Assembly: GCA_022446885.1 (NCBI GenBank)
Contig: JAKVBU010000012.1
Coordinates: forward strand, 48,440 to 112,439
Direction: 5' to 3'
Origin: Phycisphaerales bacterium
GTDB lineage: Bacteria; Planctomycetota; Phycisphaerae; Phycisphaerales; SM1A02
DNA: 64,000 nucleotides
A program made the translations under genes and the position numbers. The number at the start of each line of letters is the position of its first letter. The stretch's first letter is position 1. The notes beneath the pieces were generated by a model, which ran no database searches, was not told the origin of the DNA, and saw only the letters and a program-made list of their open reading frames with translations. Of this stretch, positions 34,276-42,886 are shown in pieces.

Positions 34276-34884
34276 ATGAGAATGTCGGTCGCCACACGAC
34301 GCCTGAAGTGGGCAGGGAAGTTCCTGCGACATGGTCGGAATATTGCTTCTCTGACCCCTTCGAGCCGGTGGTTATCACGGGCCATGTGCCGTGACATCGA
34401 TGCATCCAAGCCCCAGACCATTGTTGAACTGGGGGCCGGCGTGGGGCCGGTCACAGCAATGATCTCAAAGTTGATGCACCCACAGAGTCGATTTCTGTCA
34501 ATTGAACTGGACCCAGATCTCCACGAGTTGGCACAAGAGCGGTGTCCCGAGGTCGACATTCAGTTGGGCAGTGCGGATCAACTTGATGAGTTTCTGGATG
34601 ATCGGGGCATCGACAAGATCGACTGCTTCTTGTCCTGCCTGCCTGTACCCAGCTTGCCAAAGACCGTGAACAGTGCCCTGTTCGAGTGCTGGAAGCGGCG
34701 ATGCTCATCGGGGGTGTTCACCCAGATCACCCAGATTCCCTGGTACTACCGTCGCATGTATCGTCGGGTGTTCGACACGGTCGAATTCAAGCTTGTGCCG
34801 ATGAACTTTCTACCTGCGGGCGTCTATCACTGCAGTCAGCTTCGCGCAGACTTCGAGGCGGATGATCGCCTTCCCGGCCATTGA
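34276..34884 (+). CDS. Phospholipid N-methyltransferase-like SAM methyltransferase
   Basis: 202 residues from the ATG at 34276 (another at 34282). KFLRHGRNIASLTPSSRWLSRAMCRDID followed by the SAM motif VELGAGVGPVTAMI and FLSIELDPDLHELAQE resembles the bacterial PmtA/KsgA-like group that methylates phosphatidylethanolamine or acts as an uncharacterised lipid methyltransferase. LSCLPVPSLPK fits the N-P-P-Y-like catalytic position of the group. The substrate is not certain. It starts a plus-strand series with the 138-aa protein, the BtuF-like lipoprotein and rmlA. Confidence 0.7.
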   Translation: MRMSVATRRLKWAGKFLRHGRNIASLTPSSRWLSRAMCRDIDASKPQTIVELGAGVGPVTAMISKLMHPQSRFLSIELDPDLHELAQERCPEVDIQLGSADQLDEFLDDRGIDKIDCFLSCLPVPSLPKTVNSALFECWKRRCSSGVFTQITQIPWYYRRMYRRVFDTVEFKLVPMNFLPAGVYHCSQLRADFEADDRLPGH

Positions 34885-34895
34885 TCGAGGTTCCC

Positions 34896-35312
34896 ATGAA
34901 CGACAATCCCAACAAGTTGCTGATACGAGTACTTGAGGAGATGCTGGCGGCTCATCGCAAGGCGTCCAGTTGGGTTCATGAAGAGGCCCAACTCGAAGCC
35001 ACGGGTGAGGTGCTGATGGGAGAACTGGTCAGCGGGGACCTTAGGGCGATCGAACGCTGCCTTGAATGGGCTCGCGAGTACAAGGGGGCCATTCCAGCTC
35101 GACCGGTACCTGGAGAGACGCCTCGCACGTGGCGGCTGGAATTGAACGAGTCAGCGGCTGCCTTGCTTGAGCCCCGAAGCCGTGAGATGCTCTTGGCAAT
35201 GCACCACCTGCTATTTGGCGGCCCCGAGCCCTTGGAAGACAGCGGAACCTGGGAAGACCTCTCTGCGCTTGGCCTTCCACCGGGGCTGCGTGAAGACATT
35301 GAGCGATCGTGA
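34896..35312 (+). CDS. Hypothetical protein (138 aa)
   Basis: Starts at the ATG with GAGG five bases upstream, 11 bases after the methyltransferase stop; a TTG at 34881 is in the same frame but less likely. The product is mainly helical and acidic, with many Glu and Leu residues, no signal peptide or membrane segment and no recognised domain. The end overlaps the GTG of the next gene (GTGA), so its translation is probably linked to the lipoprotein that follows. Confidence 0.6.
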   Translation: MNDNPNKLLIRVLEEMLAAHRKASSWVHEEAQLEATGEVLMGELVSGDLRAIERCLEWAREYKGAIPARPVPGETPRTWRLELNESAAALLEPRSREMLLAMHHLLFGGPEPLEDSGTWEDLSALGLPPGLREDIERS

Positions 35313-36157
35313 ACAGGGCCGCTGCGCTCATCTGCTGCATTGCTGCCCTGGCTGGATGTGAGGGCAGCGGGGAGGCACCTCCCCAGCCTGCGGGAACAGA
35401 ACGTGTCGTCAGCCTCTCGCCTGCGATCACGCTTCTGCTCAGTGACCTGTCTCTTGATGATCGACTGGTAGGGCGAAGCGCATTTTGCCGGGGCGTCGAT
35501 GCGCTTCCAGTTGGGGGAGACCTCTCTGGTGTAGATGTAGAGACTGTTGTTCGACTGCAGCCCGATCTACTCATACATCAGCAGACGGCTGCCCCGCCCC
35601 CGGCGGGCTTGCACGAGGCGGCCGAAATGGCTGGGGCGCAGGTTCTCGCCGTTCCAGTAGACAATATGGATGATCTGCATCAGGCCATCGACTCGATTGT
35701 GTCGGCCATGGATCCTGATGGCGCCGATGCAATCTTGCAGCAGCGCAGGGGTGATCTGCATCAGGTGCTGTATGAAGCAGTTGCACCCAAGCCCACCGGG
35801 CATCACCGAGTGATGTTGTTGCAGCCAGGCCCATCGATGTTGCTATGGGGTGGTCAGACCTGGTTGGGCCACATAGTGCAGGCCGCGGGGGCGCAGGTTG
35901 TGATGCCAGACCGGGCTTGGGTGGGCGTGAGCGCAGAAGATGTGGTTCGTCTCGAACCAGATGTGATCTTCGTTCTCGCGGAACAGGAACATGCCCCACT
36001 GGAGGCGGCTGCGTCACTTCCAACGCCTGCACAGCGGGATGGCCGCGTCTACCTGCTGTCGCATCCACGGCTGATGATCCCAGGCCTGCACGCGCTTCAG
36101 GTGCGTGAACAGGTGGACACGCTGCTTCAAACACCTTCTGCAGCGGCTGCGGGGTAG
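35309..36157 (+). CDS. BtuF/FhuD-like ABC transporter substrate-binding lipoprotein
   Basis: 282 residues from a GTG. The N-terminus is a lipoprotein signal with LAGC (Cys17). RVVSLSPAITLLLSDLSLDDRLVGRS and VDVETVVRLQPDLLIHQ are the class III periplasmic-binding-protein pattern used for vitamin B12 and iron siderophores; GHIVQAAGAQVVMPDRAWVGVSAEDVVRLEPDVIFVL gives the second lobe. No BtuC/D permease or ATPase gene is nearby, so its partner is elsewhere or it acts as a scavenging or sensor protein. The ligand is not known. Confidence 0.78.
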   Translation: MNRAAALICCIAALAGCEGSGEAPPQPAGTERVVSLSPAITLLLSDLSLDDRLVGRSAFCRGVDALPVGGDLSGVDVETVVRLQPDLLIHQQTAAPPPAGLHEAAEMAGAQVLAVPVDNMDDLHQAIDSIVSAMDPDGADAILQQRRGDLHQVLYEAVAPKPTGHHRVMLLQPGPSMLLWGGQTWLGHIVQAAGAQVVMPDRAWVGVSAEDVVRLEPDVIFVLAEQEHAPLEAAASLPTPAQRDGRVYLLSHPRLMIPGLHALQVREQVDTLLQTPSAAAAG

Positions 36158-36169
36158 ATTGGCCACCGG

Positions 36170-37057
36170 ATGAGAACCAGCTCAACAACTCGTCGAGGCA
36201 TCGTGCTGGCTGGCGGAAGTGGTTCGCGACTACTCCCGCTGACCCGGAGTGTCTGCAAACAACTGCTGCCGGTGTATGACAAGCCGATGGTCTACTACCC
36301 GCTCAGTGTGCTGATGCTGGCCGGCATCCGGCGATCGCTGGTCATCTGTGATCCCGGACAACTGCAGCTCTTTCAGCGATTGTTGGGCGACGGCAGCAGG
36401 TGGGGAATTGAGCTTTCGTTTGAAACGCAGAGCGAACCACGAGGGGTGGCTGATGCCCTGCTTGTCGCTGAGCAGTGGCTCGACGGAGACCCCAGCGCCC
36501 TCGTGCTGGGCGACAATCTGTTCTTCGGAACGGGCCTCCCTGATCGAATGCACCGGGCAGACGATCGAGCGGATGGCGCCACGGTTTTCACCTATCCCGT
36601 GAGCGACCCGTCGGCATTCGCCGTCATGGACGTCGATGGTCAGGGTAAGCCCACTGGCATCTGTGAGAAGCCCGAGACGCCTTCAAGCGCGCTGGCCGTT
36701 ACTGGGTTGTACTTCTACGACAGCCAAGCACCTGAGCGGGCTCGATCACTCACCCCATCCGCCCGCGGTGAGTTGGAGATCACGTCGCTCAACCAGTCTT
36801 ATCTCGATGCGGGCAAACTGCATGTCGAGTCGCTGGGCCGAGGCGATGCCTGGATGGACATGGGCACCCATGCTGATTTGCTGCATGCGGCGCACTTCGT
36901 CGAAGCGATGCAGGAACGACAAGGTCTACGCATGGCTTGCCTGGAGGAGATCGCCTGGCGGCAGGGGTGGATCTCTTCAGAGATGGTGCAGGAGCAGGCC
37001 CGCGGCATGGAACCCTCCTCCTATGCCGAGTATCTGCATCGACTCATTCAGGCCTGA
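36170..37057 (+). CDS. rmlA: Glucose-1-phosphate thymidylyltransferase RmlA
   Basis: 295 residues, family-typical. GIVLAGGSGSRLLPLTRSVCKQLLPVYDKPMVYYPL is the nucleotide-binding signature of RmlA, followed by LVLGDNLFFG and TGICEKPETP. It makes dTDP-glucose from dTTP and glucose-1-phosphate. The gene converges with rmlB and the two 3' ends overlap by 10 bases, so the pair that works in one pathway is transcribed from opposite directions. Confidence 0.95.
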   Translation: MRTSSTTRRGIVLAGGSGSRLLPLTRSVCKQLLPVYDKPMVYYPLSVLMLAGIRRSLVICDPGQLQLFQRLLGDGSRWGIELSFETQSEPRGVADALLVAEQWLDGDPSALVLGDNLFFGTGLPDRMHRADDRADGATVFTYPVSDPSAFAVMDVDGQGKPTGICEKPETPSSALAVTGLYFYDSQAPERARSLTPSARGELEITSLNQSYLDAGKLHVESLGRGDAWMDMGTHADLLHAAHFVEAMQERQGLRMACLEEIAWRQGWISSEMVQEQARGMEPSSYAEYLHRLIQA

Positions 37058-38064
37058 CGCTCGATGTACCACGCCCGCAGGTGAGTCTGGAAGTGCTCCG
37101 AAGCACGCGCCTGGCGCCACCAATCCTCATGCTTCACATACCACCGAACAGTGTCAGCGATAGCCGACACCGGATCATGGAGCGGCGACCACCCCAGTGA
37201 CTCCGCCCGACTCGGATCAACCGCATAGAGCAGATCATGGCCCGGGCGATCCGCCACGTGCACAATCTCAGAATTGGTCTTCCCCACACAGTTGAGAATG
37301 ATCTGAGCGAGCTCCATCGTGGAGGTCGCTGTTCGCGATCCGAGGTTGTAGACCTCGCCAGCCTTTCCATGTTCGAACACGCGATCAATGCCGCTGCAGT
37401 GGTCATCGACATGCAGCCAGTCACGGCGAGCCGTGCCTGCCCCATACACCGGCAGGTTCAGCCCCAACAGAGCGTTCGTGACAAAGAGAGGAACGACCTT
37501 CTCCGGATACTGACGAGGACCGCAGGTGTTGGCGCCGCGGGTGATACACGTGTCCATTCCGTTGGCGGCTGCCTCGAGCACGAGCGCCTCGGCGCGGGCT
37601 TTGGAGGCGGCGTAGGGGTTGCCTGGATGCGGTGGGTCAGTCTCCAGAGACTTCCGCGTCTTGCCCGAGACATCACCATAGACCTCGTCAGTCGAAACCA
37701 ACAGGAATCGTGACACCTCAGCCTTGCTGGCCGCCTGCAGCAGGACGCTGGTGCCCTCGACGTTGGTCCGCTCAAATGGGTCCTTGTCTCGCAGGCTGCG
37801 ATCCACATGGCTCTCGGCGGCAAAGTGCACCACACCAGAGCAGCCGTCCATCGCCGCCTCGACATGACTGCGCTCGGCCACGTCCCCGACAACGAGCTCC
37901 ACCTCTCCATCAAGCCCAGCCAGATGACGAGCATCACCGGCGTAGGTCAGGGCATCGAGCACCCGAATCGGAGATCCGGGGTGCGATCGCAGTCGGTGCC
38001 GCACGAACGCCGAGCCGATGAACCCAGCCCCACCGGTGACAAGCAATCGCTGTTTTGACGCCAT
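37048..38064 (-). CDS. rmlB: dTDP-glucose 4,6-dehydratase RmlB
   Basis: 338 residues from the ATG at 38064, with GGGAGG five bases upstream. LLVTGGAGFIGSAFVRH is the NAD-binding motif, HFAAESHVDRSL and STDEVYGDVSG are RmlB signatures, and PYAASKA has the Tyr-x-x-x-Lys pair. RGANTCGPRQYPEKVVPLF and ARRDWLHVDDHC also fit. It turns dTDP-glucose into the 4-keto-6-deoxy sugar. No rmlC or rmlD is found in the window, so the product may not be rhamnose. Confidence 0.95.
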   Translation of the reverse strand: MASKQRLLVTGGAGFIGSAFVRHRLRSHPGSPIRVLDALTYAGDARHLAGLDGEVELVVGDVAERSHVEAAMDGCSGVVHFAAESHVDRSLRDKDPFERTNVEGTSVLLQAASKAEVSRFLLVSTDEVYGDVSGKTRKSLETDPPHPGNPYAASKARAEALVLEAAANGMDTCITRGANTCGPRQYPEKVVPLFVTNALLGLNLPVYGAGTARRDWLHVDDHCSGIDRVFEHGKAGEVYNLGSRTATSTMELAQIILNCVGKTNSEIVHVADRPGHDLLYAVDPSRAESLGWSPLHDPVSAIADTVRWYVKHEDWWRQARASEHFQTHLRAWYIERQA

Positions 38065-38254
38065 CAGGGCCTCCCAGGTGCGATCAGTGTACGAAGAGGG
38101 CCTCAATTGGCCCCCAATCAGGGTCCCGGCTCGAACCCAGAAGGGGGGTCAGCCGATACTGAAGATTGTCTGGACACTGCAATCCCTGCCTCGCAGTAGG
38201 GTTGTACTGGTCCACCCATACCGTTTTGAGCCTTCTCTTGAACGAGAGACCTGG

Positions 38255-40777
38255 ATGAATCCCTTGCGACACCCCCTTCTGTACGTTTCTACAGCCCTTC
38301 TCGCGATGCCCCCACTTGCTCTGGCAGATCGAGTCCCGATCGGCCGAGGCGACATGGGTGCAACCACCGCCCAATCGCTACCTGACGGCACCGATGATCT
38401 GATCTGGCTCGACACGGTTACCGGCGAAGTGTGGGTGCAGTTCATGAACCCGTCTGGCATGTCGATGCTTCGCTTGCGCGATGTCGTTGATCGCAGCGGC
38501 ACCCAAGTGCTTGGTCCGGGTGCAATCGCTTCGGTGATGATTCACGACGGGGGTGGCAACTACAGCGTGACGGGCGGGTCAGCAGATTTGGTCGTGGACA
38601 ATCTGGGGTCTGGAGGCGACGGTCTGGCTGGCACCTACAACGTCACCGGCTCTGTGACCGCCGTGAACATTCTCGATGGCGGGTTGGGGTATCACGTGGG
38701 TGGTGTCGGCACATTCAATGTGGACAACACAGATACCGGCGGCAGCGGGATGGACTTCCTCTATCTGACATTGCCCGGCGACTCTGACGCAGTGCAACAG
38801 GTACAGATCATTGACGGGGGGGCGGGCTATGAGCCCGGATCCGAACTTGCCGTCATCAATGCCAACTTCCTCGACGAGTCGGCATACGAAAACCCCATGG
38901 CTGGACTGGCCCATGTGGGCGCCGATGGCACGATCATCCAAGTAGACCTTGTCGAGTCGGGCTCCGGCTTTTTGGAGACACCTGATCTGTCCGTTCTAGG
39001 GGCGACGCAAGGGGGCGGGGCACAATTGCAGGCTTTCCTCGGCGGCTCCGTGTACGACACCGTTCCCAATCCCGGCAGCATCAACCCCGGCGGCTCGGGC
39101 TATCAAGCCGATCCGATCATCAGCCCCGAAGTTGCTGGAACTGGATTCGAGTACGAGATTGTCCGCGAGGGGGGTATCTCCGAAGTCAACGTCACAAGCT
39201 CCGGCTACGACTATCACTCCAGCCCGATCATCAGTGGTGCCGATGGCGTAGACGCTGATCTCGAAGCAGTGCTGTTTGAGTCGCTTGATGCCTGGCCCGC
39301 CGGCGAAGTGCCATCGCGCACTGCCACGGCACGAGTCTTTGACAACTCAGGCTTGCCCCTTCAGATGACGAACCCGCGCAGTTCGTGGAGTGGTCATGTT
39401 GGCGACTTGGACGGAGATGGCGACGCCGACCTGCTCATGCGATCGGCAGATGAGGGTGTTCCCCATCGAGTGCTGCTCTTTGAAGACGGCATGGTCTCTC
39501 GTGATGAGGCCATCGCCGCACCGCATGAGGGCTGGCAATTGGCAGCAGTGACTGATCTTGACGGGCTGGACGGCGAGGAACTTCTCTGGAGCGATCCTGA
39601 CAGCCAGCAACTGGTGGTGTGGTCCCTTGACGCTGCCGCTGCTGATCTGATCGGAGCAGGCAGTGGGGAGGTCACGCATCCTGAGCTTGGCCGTGGATTC
39701 CGCATCGTGGGCACGCTTGAGACAGACGGTGGCGGCGCTCGCTTGGTCTGGATGGACACCGGTAGCGACACTTGGGCCACGGCACGCCTCGCCGATGGAG
39801 ACGCTTCCTCTGTCGTTGAACTCAACTGGTTCGCATCCTCCGGTGGCGAGTTGTGGATGCCAACAGATGACAGTTACGTCATGGGTAGCGGCGATTATGA
39901 CGGCGACGGTGTCGAGGACGACCTGCTGGTGCAGCGGGGCGATGGTCGCCAAGTGGGCATGCTGCAGATCTGGCGTACCGAAGAGGGCGCAATCCTCTCC
40001 GACGACATTGTGACGTGGCAGGACCTGACCATGACCACACCCTCTGGCCGGCTGGGGACATTCGCCCGGAACGACGGACGCGATTCGATCATCGGCTTGC
40101 GGGCGGGCAACGAGGTGGCGCTCTATCACCTCCCGGCGCGTAGCAGTGTGACAAGTGTGCCTCAGGGGTTGCTCGGCGATCTGCTGGAGCCGATTGCAGA
40201 GCTTGCGTTGCTTGAAGGCGCTGATCCGCTGGAAGTCACGGCAGCGATTGATGCAATGGTTGAGTCTGCCGGAGACATCCAAGACGCCGACGACCACCTT
40301 GACTCTCAGCATGTTCGATCAACGCTGCTCTCGGGCCTTCCGATCTTGATGCAGCAGGAAGCGAATGCAGCGCTCATCGCTGAGTTCGGCGACCGAAACA
40401 GCACGTCGACTGCCACATCTACGGCTGTGGAGATGGCATACTTGATCGACGCCGAGGGCGCAGTTCGAACGCTCACCCCACCATTGCTGAACCGACACTA
40501 TGACTACCTCTATCCGGGGAACGTCTATCAATATGGCGGCCCAGACGGTCAGTCAGGCACCAACAGCGGCCAAAGCAACCCCACTGGCGGTGGCTCTGGC
40601 GGCTCATCGGGTGGCGACGACGGAGGCTCGTCAGATGGCGGGTCCACCGGGGGCGGCTCAGGAGGCTCGTCCGGGGGCCTGCCGGACAACTTCGATCCCA
40701 ATGACCCCAGCACCTGGCCGGATGGCGTAGACAGCTTCGAAGAGCTGCTCGAATACCTGCAGAATCTGGAACTCTGA
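38255..40777 (+). CDS. Large secreted protein with GG-x-GY repeats and FG-GAP-like region
   Basis: 840 residues from an ATG with GAGAG upstream; the earlier frame opening at 38018 is untranslated upstream sequence. Residues 1-25 are a signal peptide ending LALA-D. Residues about 80-350 contain at least five repeats built around IHDGGGNY, ILDGGLGY, IIDGGAGY, ESGSGF and GGSGY. Residues about 390-640 resemble FG-GAP/VCBS propeller blades (VGDLDGDGDADLL, DYDGDGVEDDLL) with calcium-type Asp loops. A helical region and a Gly/Ser-rich tail (about 780-815) follow, then an acidic end. It is probably extracellular or surface-attached. No function can be assigned. Confidence 0.8.
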   Translation: MNPLRHPLLYVSTALLAMPPLALADRVPIGRGDMGATTAQSLPDGTDDLIWLDTVTGEVWVQFMNPSGMSMLRLRDVVDRSGTQVLGPGAIASVMIHDGGGNYSVTGGSADLVVDNLGSGGDGLAGTYNVTGSVTAVNILDGGLGYHVGGVGTFNVDNTDTGGSGMDFLYLTLPGDSDAVQQVQIIDGGAGYEPGSELAVINANFLDESAYENPMAGLAHVGADGTIIQVDLVESGSGFLETPDLSVLGATQGGGAQLQAFLGGSVYDTVPNPGSINPGGSGYQADPIISPEVAGTGFEYEIVREGGISEVNVTSSGYDYHSSPIISGADGVDADLEAVLFESLDAWPAGEVPSRTATARVFDNSGLPLQMTNPRSSWSGHVGDLDGDGDADLLMRSADEGVPHRVLLFEDGMVSRDEAIAAPHEGWQLAAVTDLDGLDGEELLWSDPDSQQLVVWSLDAAAADLIGAGSGEVTHPELGRGFRIVGTLETDGGGARLVWMDTGSDTWATARLADGDASSVVELNWFASSGGELWMPTDDSYVMGSGDYDGDGVEDDLLVQRGDGRQVGMLQIWRTEEGAILSDDIVTWQDLTMTTPSGRLGTFARNDGRDSIIGLRAGNEVALYHLPARSSVTSVPQGLLGDLLEPIAELALLEGADPLEVTAAIDAMVESAGDIQDADDHLDSQHVRSTLLSGLPILMQQEANAALIAEFGDRNSTSTATSTAVEMAYLIDAEGAVRTLTPPLLNRHYDYLYPGNVYQYGGPDGQSGTNSGQSNPTGGGSGGSSGGDDGGSSDGGSTGGGSGGSSGGLPDNFDPNDPSTWPDGVDSFEELLEYLQNLEL

Positions 40778-40831
40778 CAGAGGCACAGGTTTACCCGGCG
40801 ACGGTCGGTTTGCGGATATCATGCGTGGTTT

Positions 40832-40851
40832 CCACCGCGCTATTACGGTGG
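40832..40851 (+). promoter_or_regulatory. Hairpin just before the aminotransferase ribosome-binding site
   Basis: CCACCG and CGGTGG flank an 8-base loop (CGCTATTA), ending 13 bases before the ATG at 40865, next to GGGGGAG. It could be a short leader hairpin affecting translation, or part of the 3' end of the preceding gene. No U-tract follows. Confidence 0.25.
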
Positions 40852-40864
40852 GGGGAGCCTCGCC

Positions 40865-42073
40865 ATGTCAGCCGATCATGATCCGATCCCACTGCTCGAT
40901 CTGAAGGCCCAATACGCCGCTCTTCGTGACGTTGTTGAGCCGATCATGCACGATGTCGCCGACAGCCAGTGGTTCATCGGCGGGCCGAAGCTGGACGCAT
41001 TCGAGCAGGCCATGGCCGACTACTGCGGCACCTCTCACGCTGTGGGGTGCGCCAGCGGTTCTGATGCACTGCTTGTTTCGCTGATGGCCCTCGACATTGG
41101 CCCCGGCGACGAAGTGATCTGCCCTTCATACACCTTCTTTGCGACAGCGGGTTCAATCTGGCGGCTCGGGGCGCGGCCTGTCTGGGTGGACATCGATCCA
41201 ACCACCTACCAGAGCGACGTTCAGTCAATCACAACGGCAGCTGATCAGTGCAGCAATCTCAAGGCGATCATGCCAGTGCATCTGTTCGGTCAGGCATGCA
41301 ACATGGCTGCCATCGAGCCGATCGCGGAGGCCCACGGCGTTCCGATTGTCGAAGATGCCGCTCAGGCCATAGGGTGCCGTGATGACCGAGGCAGGATGGC
41401 CGGGAGCATGGGCACCACCGGCTGCTTCAGTTTCTTCCCAAGCAAGAACCTGGGCGGATTCGGCGACGGTGGGCTGATCACGACGAACGATGCCGATCTT
41501 GCTGCTCGCATGAAGCGGTTACGCAACCACGGCATGGAGCCCAAGTACATCCACCACGAGGTTGGCCTCAATTCAAGGCTTGATGCCATGCAGGCGGCGG
41601 TGCTTCATGCCAAGTTGCCGCACTTGAATGATTGGGCGCGTGCCCGCCAGCTCAATGCGGATGACTACGATCGAATGTTCTCGGAGGCGGGCGCCGGAGA
41701 TACCGCGCAGCAGCTGAGTGATTGCGAACTGCCACTGCTCTGCCCGGCCCGCCCCGCCGCGGAACAGGCTGAGCACATCTTCAATCAGTACTGCATCCGA
41801 GTGCCAGCAACGATCAGGGATGCACTTCGGGCCCATCTGGTCGAGCAGAAGATTGGCCATGAGGTGTACTACCCCGTCCCGCTGCACTTGCAGCCCTGCT
41901 TCGAGTCTCTTGGCGGCGCAGAAGGTGATCTTCCCTACACCGAAGCCGCGGCCAACGAGAGTCTGGCACTGCCGATCTACGCTGAGTTGACCCAAGCCCA
42001 GAAGGAACGCATCGTGACAACCGTTGCTGCCTTCGTCAGGGCGAATGCGCCAAGCGCTGTTCAGGGCGTTTGA
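40865..42073 (+). CDS. DegT/DnrJ/EryC1/StrS-family sugar aminotransferase
   Basis: 402 residues. LLDLKAQYAALR at the start, [47 protein letters not shown] and the PLP-lysine motif FSFFPSKNLGGFGDGG are all clear; HHEVGLNSRLDAMQAAVL is the family C-terminal signature. These enzymes aminate keto-sugars linked to dTDP or UDP. With rmlA and rmlB close by, a dTDP-4-keto-6-deoxyglucose-derived amino sugar is a reasonable guess; WbpE-type UDP-sugar amination is the alternative. Its 3' end overlaps the convergent metallo-hydrolase by 13 bases. Confidence 0.88.
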   Translation: MSADHDPIPLLDLKAQYAALRDVVEPIMHDVADSQWFIGGPKLDAFEQAMADYCGTSHAVGCASGSDALLVSLMALDIGPGDEVICPSYTFFATAGSIWRLGARPVWVDIDPTTYQSDVQSITTAADQCSNLKAIMPVHLFGQACNMAAIEPIAEAHGVPIVEDAAQAIGCRDDRGRMAGSMGTTGCFSFFPSKNLGGFGDGGLITTNDADLAARMKRLRNHGMEPKYIHHEVGLNSRLDAMQAAVLHAKLPHLNDWARARQLNADDYDRMFSEAGAGDTAQQLSDCELPLLCPARPAAEQAEHIFNQYCIRVPATIRDALRAHLVEQKIGHEVYYPVPLHLQPCFESLGGAEGDLPYTEAAANESLALPIYAELTQAQKERIVTTVAAFVRANAPSAVQGV

Positions 42074-42879
42074 AGGTCGTACCAGCCTCGCTCATTGGGA
42101 ACCAGTCGATGGACTGCATCGCCCGGTTCATGATCCAGCACCAGTAGCCAGTTGTTGTCCGCGATCGTCTTGAAAAGCCACGTCTTGGTCTGCTTGGTCT
42201 GCCATGGCTCCATGTCGTACCCACAGCTCCAAGGCGCTCCCAGGTGATGCACTGTTGGCATCAGATCGCCAGGGAAGCACAGCGTGCCATCCACCGTGTC
42301 GATCAGTACGGCCTGCTGCCCCCATGTGTGCCCCGGGGCGGGCGTGACTCGAATCCCCGGCTCGATCTCCTGTGCACCTTCAACAAGCATGAGGCGATCG
42401 GCAATTGGGTCAAGATGTGTTCGAAGGTAGGTGCCGGTCATGGTGGAGCGGTTCGCCAGAGCGTCATCCCACTCACGTTGCTGCACGACGACGTCGGCAG
42501 ACATGAAGCACGGCACTGGCTCTCCATCAAGCAGTCGTGTCAGCCCCCCTGCATGATCAAAGTGAAGATGGGTGACGATCACGCGGTCGATCATCTCCGG
42601 GGCCACACCCATCTCATCCAATGCGTCGAGCACGCATCGCTCTTCAATCCCGTAGATGCCCCGTTCCTTGGGCGTCCACTTGTCTCCGCAGCCCGTCTCC
42701 ACGAGCACGTGGCGGCCATCACGCTCAAGCAGCAGGCAGTTCGTTTGCAGGGGGATGCAGTTTCGATCGTCCGGTGCCACGAGCCGCGACCACAAGGCCT
42801 TGGGAATGATCCCAAACATGCCACCGCCATCGAGCCGGAGCCCCCCGGCTCGCAGCAGTGTCCAATTCCACATGGTCAT
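42061..42879 (-). CDS. Metallo-beta-lactamase-fold hydrolase
   Basis: 272 residues. VTHLHFDHAGGLTRL is the H-x-H-x-D-H zinc motif, VTPAPGHTWGQQAVL and LCFPGDLMPTVHH supply the other metal ligands. The group resembles lactonase or MBL-fold enzymes annotated as quorum-quenching or glyoxalase-like proteins. It follows the E2 gene by 7 bases and is the last gene of the catabolic operon, so it could hydrolyse a thioester or toxic side product, but this is only context-based. Starts at 42879 and 42873 are both possible. Confidence 0.78.
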   Translation of the reverse strand: MTMWNWTLLRAGGLRLDGGGMFGIIPKALWSRLVAPDDRNCIPLQTNCLLLERDGRHVLVETGCGDKWTPKERGIYGIEERCVLDALDEMGVAPEMIDRVIVTHLHFDHAGGLTRLLDGEPVPCFMSADVVVQQREWDDALANRSTMTGTYLRTHLDPIADRLMLVEGAQEIEPGIRVTPAPGHTWGQQAVLIDTVDGTLCFPGDLMPTVHHLGAPWSCGYDMEPWQTKQTKTWLFKTIADNNWLLVLDHEPGDAVHRLVPNERGWYDLQTP

Positions 42880-42886
42880 GGGAGGC

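Noticed and set aside
38018..38254. N-terminal extension of the large secreted protein
   Set aside because: The added residues have no signal peptide and overlap the rmlB promoter region, while the ATG at 38255 starts a textbook signal peptide.
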